This document shows positions 61,007 through 64,000 of a DNA stretch of 64,000 bases, one piece after another; the first letter of the stretch is position 1, and every line of letters begins with the position of its first letter. A program made the translations under genes and the position numbers. The stretch spans positions 1 to 64,000 of the forward strand of contig CAMARK010000008.1 of the NCBI GenBank assembly GCA_945860205.1, in the 5' to 3' direction. A model generated the notes under the pieces. That model was not told the origin of the DNA. It was given only the letters and a program-made list of their open reading frames with translations, and searched no databases. Source of the DNA: Reyranella massiliensis 521 (GTDB taxonomy: Bacteria > Pseudomonadota > Alphaproteobacteria > Reyranellales > Reyranellaceae).

Positions 61007-62062
61007 GTGCAGCTGGCATCCAGGATTTACGACGCCGACAGCATCTCCGCCGTTCAGGAGCTGTATCACAGCAGCGGCTGGACCGACGGCCTGCCGATCG
61101 TGCCGCCGACGGCGGACGCCGTCCAAGCCTGCCTCGAATGGGCGATGATGCCGCCGGACCAACTCATCGGCATCGAGCCGGTGCGCGGGCTCGCGATCAC
61201 CGCCGAGAAATTGGCGATCAATGCCGTCATGGCGGGCTGCCTGCCGATGCACTTTCCCGTCGTGATCACCGCCTGGATGGCGATGATGCAGGACGAGTTC
61301 CTGATGCATGGCGCCACTGCGAGCACCGGCGGCTGCGCCGTCCTGGTGGTGTTGAACGGCCCGATCCGCCTCGAACTCGGCGCCAGCGGCACGTTCAACG
61401 TGCTGGGCAACAGCGATCGCGCCACGGCCGTCATCGGCCGCGCGATCCGGCTTTGCCTGATCAACCTCATGGACGTGCGGCCGGGCGTTATCGATCGCTC
61501 GACCCTGGGTCATCCCGGCAAATTCAGCTATTGCCTGGCCGAGGACGAGGAGGATTCGTCCTGGCTGCCGCTGCACGAGCAGCGCGGCGTCGAACGGGCG
61601 GCTTCGGCTGTCACCGTGATGGCGGCTGGTGCGCCGCGCCAGCTCATGAACGAGTGGACGACCAAGCCGGAAGAGATTCTGGAAACCTTCGCCGCCGAGA
61701 TGCGCGCCAACCTGCGGCACTATTCGATCCATCCCGGCAACTACGCGCTGATCATTCCCAAGCAGTTGCGCGAGCATCTGCAGGTCGCGGGCTGGACCAA
61801 GACCGACATCGCCGAGTTCATCCACCAGCGGGCGCGCATCCACCGCCGCGAATGGGCCGACGTCGGCAAGGGCGCGGTCGTGCGCGACCGCGGCGACAGC
61901 GTCTATCCGGCGATGGAATCGCCCGATCAGCTCCTGGTCATTGCCGCGGGCGGGCCGGCCGGCGGCTTCGGCGCCGTCATCCCGCCCTGGCTCGGCAACA
62001 AGAGCCACGCCGTGACGCTCCCCCTGGGCGTCTGCGTCGATTGCGAACCGCCAAAGAAATAA
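61007..62062 (+). CDS. Conserved protein encoded with UGSC selenoprotein
   Basis: A 351-residue protein of unknown function. Conserved-looking blocks are DGLPIVPPTADAV, EKLAINAVMAGCLPMHFPVVITAW, VVLNGPIRLELGASGTFNVLGNSDRATAVIGRAIRLC and LGHPGKFSYCLAEDEEDSSWLPLHEQRG. Cysteines occur in ASTGGCAVL and GVCVDCEPPKK (C-x2-C near the C-terminus), which could serve thiol chemistry. No catalytic fold is recognised. GTG 61007 is chosen because GGAGG lies six bases before; the TTG at 60989 has no such site. It precedes the UGSC gene by 14 bp and probably forms one complex or pathway with it. Confidence 0.82.
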   Translation: MQLASRIYDADSISAVQELYHSSGWTDGLPIVPPTADAVQACLEWAMMPPDQLIGIEPVRGLAITAEKLAINAVMAGCLPMHFPVVITAWMAMMQDEFLMHGATASTGGCAVLVVLNGPIRLELGASGTFNVLGNSDRATAVIGRAIRLCLINLMDVRPGVIDRSTLGHPGKFSYCLAEDEEDSSWLPLHEQRGVERAASAVTVMAAGAPRQLMNEWTTKPEEILETFAAEMRANLRHYSIHPGNYALIIPKQLREHLQVAGWTKTDIAEFIHQRARIHRREWADVGKGAVVRDRGDSVYPAMESPDQLLVIAAGGPAGGFGAVIPPWLGNKSHAVTLPLGVCVDCEPPKK

Positions 62063-62076
62063 GCAAGAGGCACATC

Positions 62077-62601
62077 ATGGTTTTCCGCGTTCTCGATCCC
62101 ACGACCGAAAAGGCGCCGCCCGCCGGCAAGCTCGCGCCGCGTCTCGACACGCTCGAGGGCAAGACGATCGGCTTCATCTCCAACGGCAAGGAAGGCACCA
62201 AGGGTTTCTTCCTGCATCTCGACAGGATGCTGCGCGAGGAATTCGGCGTCGCCAAGGTCGTGAGCCGCACCAAGTCGAATTATAGCGCGCCGGCCGACAA
62301 GCACATCGTCGATGAGATCAAGGGCTGGGACGCCATGGTCTCCGGCCTTGGGGATTGAGGCAGCTGTTCATCGTGCAGTCTGCACGACTCAGTAACCGCT
62401 GAACGCCAGGGCGTTCCCGCCTTCAGCGTGATGACCACCCGGTTCGTGAGCGCGGCCGAGATGATGAGCCGCGTGCTGGGCATGCCCGATTACGCCTTTG
62501 CCACCATCGGCCATCCGGTCAGCAGCGCCACCGACGAGGGCTTGCGCGACATGGCCAGGACCGCTCTCGACCAGGGCCGCCGCCTGCTGCTGCGGCCCTG
62601 A
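62077..62601 (+). CDS. UGSC-family selenoprotein (in-frame TGA = Sec94)
   Basis: A 174-residue protein if TGA 62356-62358 is read as selenocysteine. The N-terminal half (RLDTLEGKTIGFISNGKEGTKGFF ... GWDAMVSGLGD) leads directly into Sec94-Gly95-Ser96-Cys97, the motif that names the UGSC family. The frame then stays open for 80 codons with family-typical sequence (HDSVTAERQGVPAFSVMT; GMPDYAFATIGHPVS) to TGA 62599-62601. A SECIS-like hairpin follows the TGA. Homologues with Cys at this place are known, so Sec/Cys is probably the catalytic redox residue. Standard callers stop at residue 93. The start ATG 62077 comes 14 bp after the upstream gene; AAGAGG precedes it. Confidence 0.88.
62356..62358 (+). 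other. Recoded UGA (selenocysteine codon)
   Basis: In-frame TGA within the Gly-Leu-Gly-Asp-[Sec]-Gly-Ser-Cys context of the UGSC family. The frame remains coding on both sides, and a hairpin starts 12 bases later, as needed for SelB-dependent decoding. Confidence 0.85.
62362..62400 (+). promoter_or_regulatory. SECIS-like element
   Basis: The upper stem TCGTGCA (62371-62377) pairs perfectly with TGCACGA (62381-62387) around a GTC loop. A lower stem AGCTGTT (62362-62368) pairs with AACCGCT (62394-62400) with one mismatch across an internal loop. The upper stem begins 12 bases after the UGA, close to E. coli fdhF. The tip TGCAGTCTGCA is nearly that of fdhF (TGCAGGTCTGCA). Confidence 0.75.
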
Positions 62602-62613
62602 ATCCGGGTTTTT
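62574..62613 (+). terminator. Possible terminator after the selenoprotein gene
   Basis: GGGCCGC (62574-62580) pairs with GCGGCCC (62592-62598), with TTTTT at 62609-62613, ten bases downstream. The hairpin overlaps the stop codon and the T-run is distant, so function is uncertain. Confidence 0.3.
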
Positions 62614-62650
62614 AGACGCAACCTTTCGTCGGCTCTGGCGTTGAGGCGGC

Positions 62651-62875
62651 ATGAAACCAATTGCTGTCCTGGGCGTCCTCCTGATCGCAATCGGCATCGC
62701 GGGTCTCGTGATCGCCAATATTTCCTTCACGGAGAAGAAGGTGATCGTCGATGCCGGCCCGCTGAAGGTGACGGCCGATCAACAACGCAACATTCCGATT
62801 CCCAGCATCGCCGGCGTCATTGCCATCGTTGTCGGCGCCGGCCTGCTGTTCTACGGACGCAAGGCGCGCACTTAA
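62651..62875 (+). CDS. Small two-helix membrane protein (DUF3185-like)
   Basis: A 74-residue protein with two membrane segments: residues 4-24 (IAVLGVLLIAIGIAGLVIA) and 53-68 (IAGVIAIVVGAGLLFY). A short polar loop lies between them. It resembles small DUF3185 membrane proteins of unknown role. Its last 4 bp overlap the convergent GST gene. No operon partner is evident. Confidence 0.75.
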   Translation: MKPIAVLGVLLIAIGIAGLVIANISFTEKKVIVDAGPLKVTADQQRNIPIPSIAGVIAIVVGAGLLFYGRKART

Positions 62876-63654
62876 CCTAGAGGCCAAGTGAAGCGGATGT
62901 TGTTCTTGGCGATGCCGTCGAGAACGATCTGCACGCCGCCCGATTTCATCATCCATTCCAGGCGATGATCGCGATACTCGCGCCGGATCTGTCCCGAGGC
63001 GAGTCGGTCGGCGGCATTCGCCATGCCTTCGGCCACGGCCTCAAACTCCTTGAAGGTGGCGGCCACCGACGGGCGCTCGCGCAGGCGGTCGCGCCAGCGC
63101 GCCAGTGACGAGCCGGCTGGCGTGCCCAGCCCATAGTGGAAGGAACGGTTGAGGTAGGGCGCGACGCTGAGGTCTGCCCAGCCGAAACTGTCACCGTTGA
63201 ACCAGGGCTTGTCGCCCAGTTTCTCGGCCAGCCACTTCTGCAGCTCGGCGGTTTGACGCGCGGCGGTGGCTTTGAGCTTCTCCGCCTGTTCGCCTTCGGC
63301 GCGCTTGAACCAGCGGATCTCGCTCAGACCCCAGTTCACGGCTTCATAGAGTGTGTCGCAGATATCCTCGATCATGCGCGCATCGGCCCGCGCCGCGGCG
63401 TCGCGGGGCAGCAGAGGCGGCGTGGGATATTTGTCCTCGAGATATTCGAGGATGATGGTCGAGTCGAAGATGCGCGCTTCGCCATCGATCAGCGCCGGCA
63501 CCTCGTTGCGCGGGCTGGCGGCAGCGAACAGACCTTCGGCTTTGCCGGAGCCCAGAGCCGCCGGCAGCTCGACGTCGAATTTCAGGCCCTTCTCCCGCAG
63601 CGCGATCTTGACCTTCTGCGCGTAGGATGAAAGCGGATGTTCGTAGAGCAGCAT
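62872..63654 (-). CDS. Glutathione S-transferase family protein
   Basis: A 260-residue GST. The N-terminal thioredoxin fold has YEHPLSSYAQKVKIALREKGLKFDVELP and the cis-Pro motif EVPALIDGEARIFDSTIILEYLEDKYP. The helical C-terminal domain is DAAARADARMIEDICDTLYEAVNWGLSEIRWF ... FNGDSFGWADLSVAPYLNR. It conjugates or reduces a glutathione substrate; Ser9-Ser10 are the catalytic candidates. The ATG overlaps the Lin0512 stop by one base. Confidence 0.92.
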   Translation of the reverse strand: MLLYEHPLSSYAQKVKIALREKGLKFDVELPAALGSGKAEGLFAAASPRNEVPALIDGEARIFDSTIILEYLEDKYPTPPLLPRDAAARADARMIEDICDTLYEAVNWGLSEIRWFKRAEGEQAEKLKATAARQTAELQKWLAEKLGDKPWFNGDSFGWADLSVAPYLNRSFHYGLGTPAGSSLARWRDRLRERPSVAATFKEFEAVAEGMANAADRLASGQIRREYRDHRLEWMMKSGGVQIVLDGIAKNNIRFTWPLG

Positions 63655-63998
63655 CAGGGTAGCTCCAGTCTTACGGCGACGGCGGCGCTGGCGATCACGG
63701 CCGGGTCGTTGTTGTCGGGATCGGCGACGTCGAGGCCGCCCTTCACCACCTTCACCGTGACGATGCCGTGCGGCAGCGAGGCGCGCACTTTCTCGACATC
63801 GACTTTGTCGGGTTGCTGCACGCCGATCGTCACGTCGACGAACATGTCCGTCTTCGGGTTGATTTTCAGCGTGCGGATCATCGCCAGCGAGGAATGATGG
63901 AGCGCGTCCTGCACGGCGCGGAGCGCTGCCTTGGTGTAGTCGCCACCGTGCAGGTCGTTGCCGGTGCCGAGTTCGAGAATGACGCGTCTGGCGGCCAT
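63654..63998 (-). CDS. Lin0512-family protein
   Basis: A 114-residue protein typical of the Lin0512 family: ILELGTGNDLHGGDYTKAALRAVQDALHHSSL and VDVTIGVQQPDKVDVEKVRASLPHGIVTVKVVKGGLDV. The length matches the family, so ATG 63998 is probably the true start although the window ends two bases later. The function is unknown in the family. It is the promoter-side gene of the GST pair. Confidence 0.88.
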   Translation of the reverse strand: MAARRVILELGTGNDLHGGDYTKAALRAVQDALHHSSLAMIRTLKINPKTDMFVDVTIGVQQPDKVDVEKVRASLPHGIVTVKVVKGGLDVADPDNNDPAVIASAAVAVRLELP

Positions 63999-64000
63999 GA

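Overview
The window is high-GC, densely packed bacterial chromosome. Gene content points to an alphaproteobacterium, probably soil- or water-dwelling (Rhodospirillales or Bradyrhizobium-like). The reasons are MalK- and Dpp-type uptake operons, a transglutaminase/ATP-grasp/alpha-E cluster, PPK2, a Lin0512 protein, LLM and acyl-CoA-dehydrogenase-like flavoenzymes, frequent GTG/TTG starts, 1-17 bp gene overlaps, and a REP palindrome of a kind common in that class. This is a judgement from content only; no rRNA or tRNA gene was seen.

Layout. 1-4757 (-): a catabolic operon with an acyl-CoA-dehydrogenase-like flavoprotein, a VOC protein, two alpha/beta hydrolases and a ketopantoate-reductase-like protein cut by the window edge. 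4877-5737 (+): an oxaloacetate-decarboxylase-like lyase. 5741-12628 (-): the three-gene transglutaminase / circularly permuted ATP-grasp + alpha-E / transglutaminase-DUF2126 cluster. 12777-18689: GNAT, Orn/Lys/Arg decarboxylase, PPK2, SDR and zinc alcohol dehydrogenase. 18690-21476: a higBA toxin-antitoxin module flanked by two copies of the adh 3' end, a DsrE protein, a decayed AraC regulator and a GNAT. 21733-26909 (-): a six-gene operon (alpha/beta hydrolase, Tag-like glycosylase, Asp/Glu/hydantoin racemase-like, FAH-family hydrolase, MFS, nitroreductase). 26998-34359 (+): sulfatase, MFS, amidase, SDR and a Tat-type amidohydrolase. 34360-35109: a mobile/repeat-rich gap with a MITE-like nested palindrome and a leader/terminator/HTH unit. 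35110-44792 (+): a nine-gene nucleoside scavenging operon (BMP-type ABC importer, cytidine deaminase, purine nucleoside phosphorylase, thymidine phosphorylase, a PhyH dioxygenase, adenosine deaminase and an exported acid phosphatase). 44794-49055 (-): a sugar/glycerol-phosphate-type ABC operon. 49201-56274 (-): a peptide ABC operon followed by an adenylate cyclase and Dps. 56372-63998: small conserved proteins, a CBS protein, a gamma-glutamyltransferase-like enzyme, an LLM oxidoreductase, LysR, a UGSC selenoprotein operon, GST and Lin0512.

The most notable find is a selenoprotein gene at 62077-62601. An in-frame TGA (62356-62358) begins a U-G-S-C motif and is followed by a bacterial SECIS-like hairpin whose tip closely resembles that of E. 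coli fdhF. Plain ORF calling ends the gene at this TGA and loses its 80-residue C-terminal half. Other points worth attention are a 2-oxoglutarate dioxygenase buried in the nucleoside salvage operon, two dispersed homologous leader-terminator units, and the adh-end duplication around higBA.
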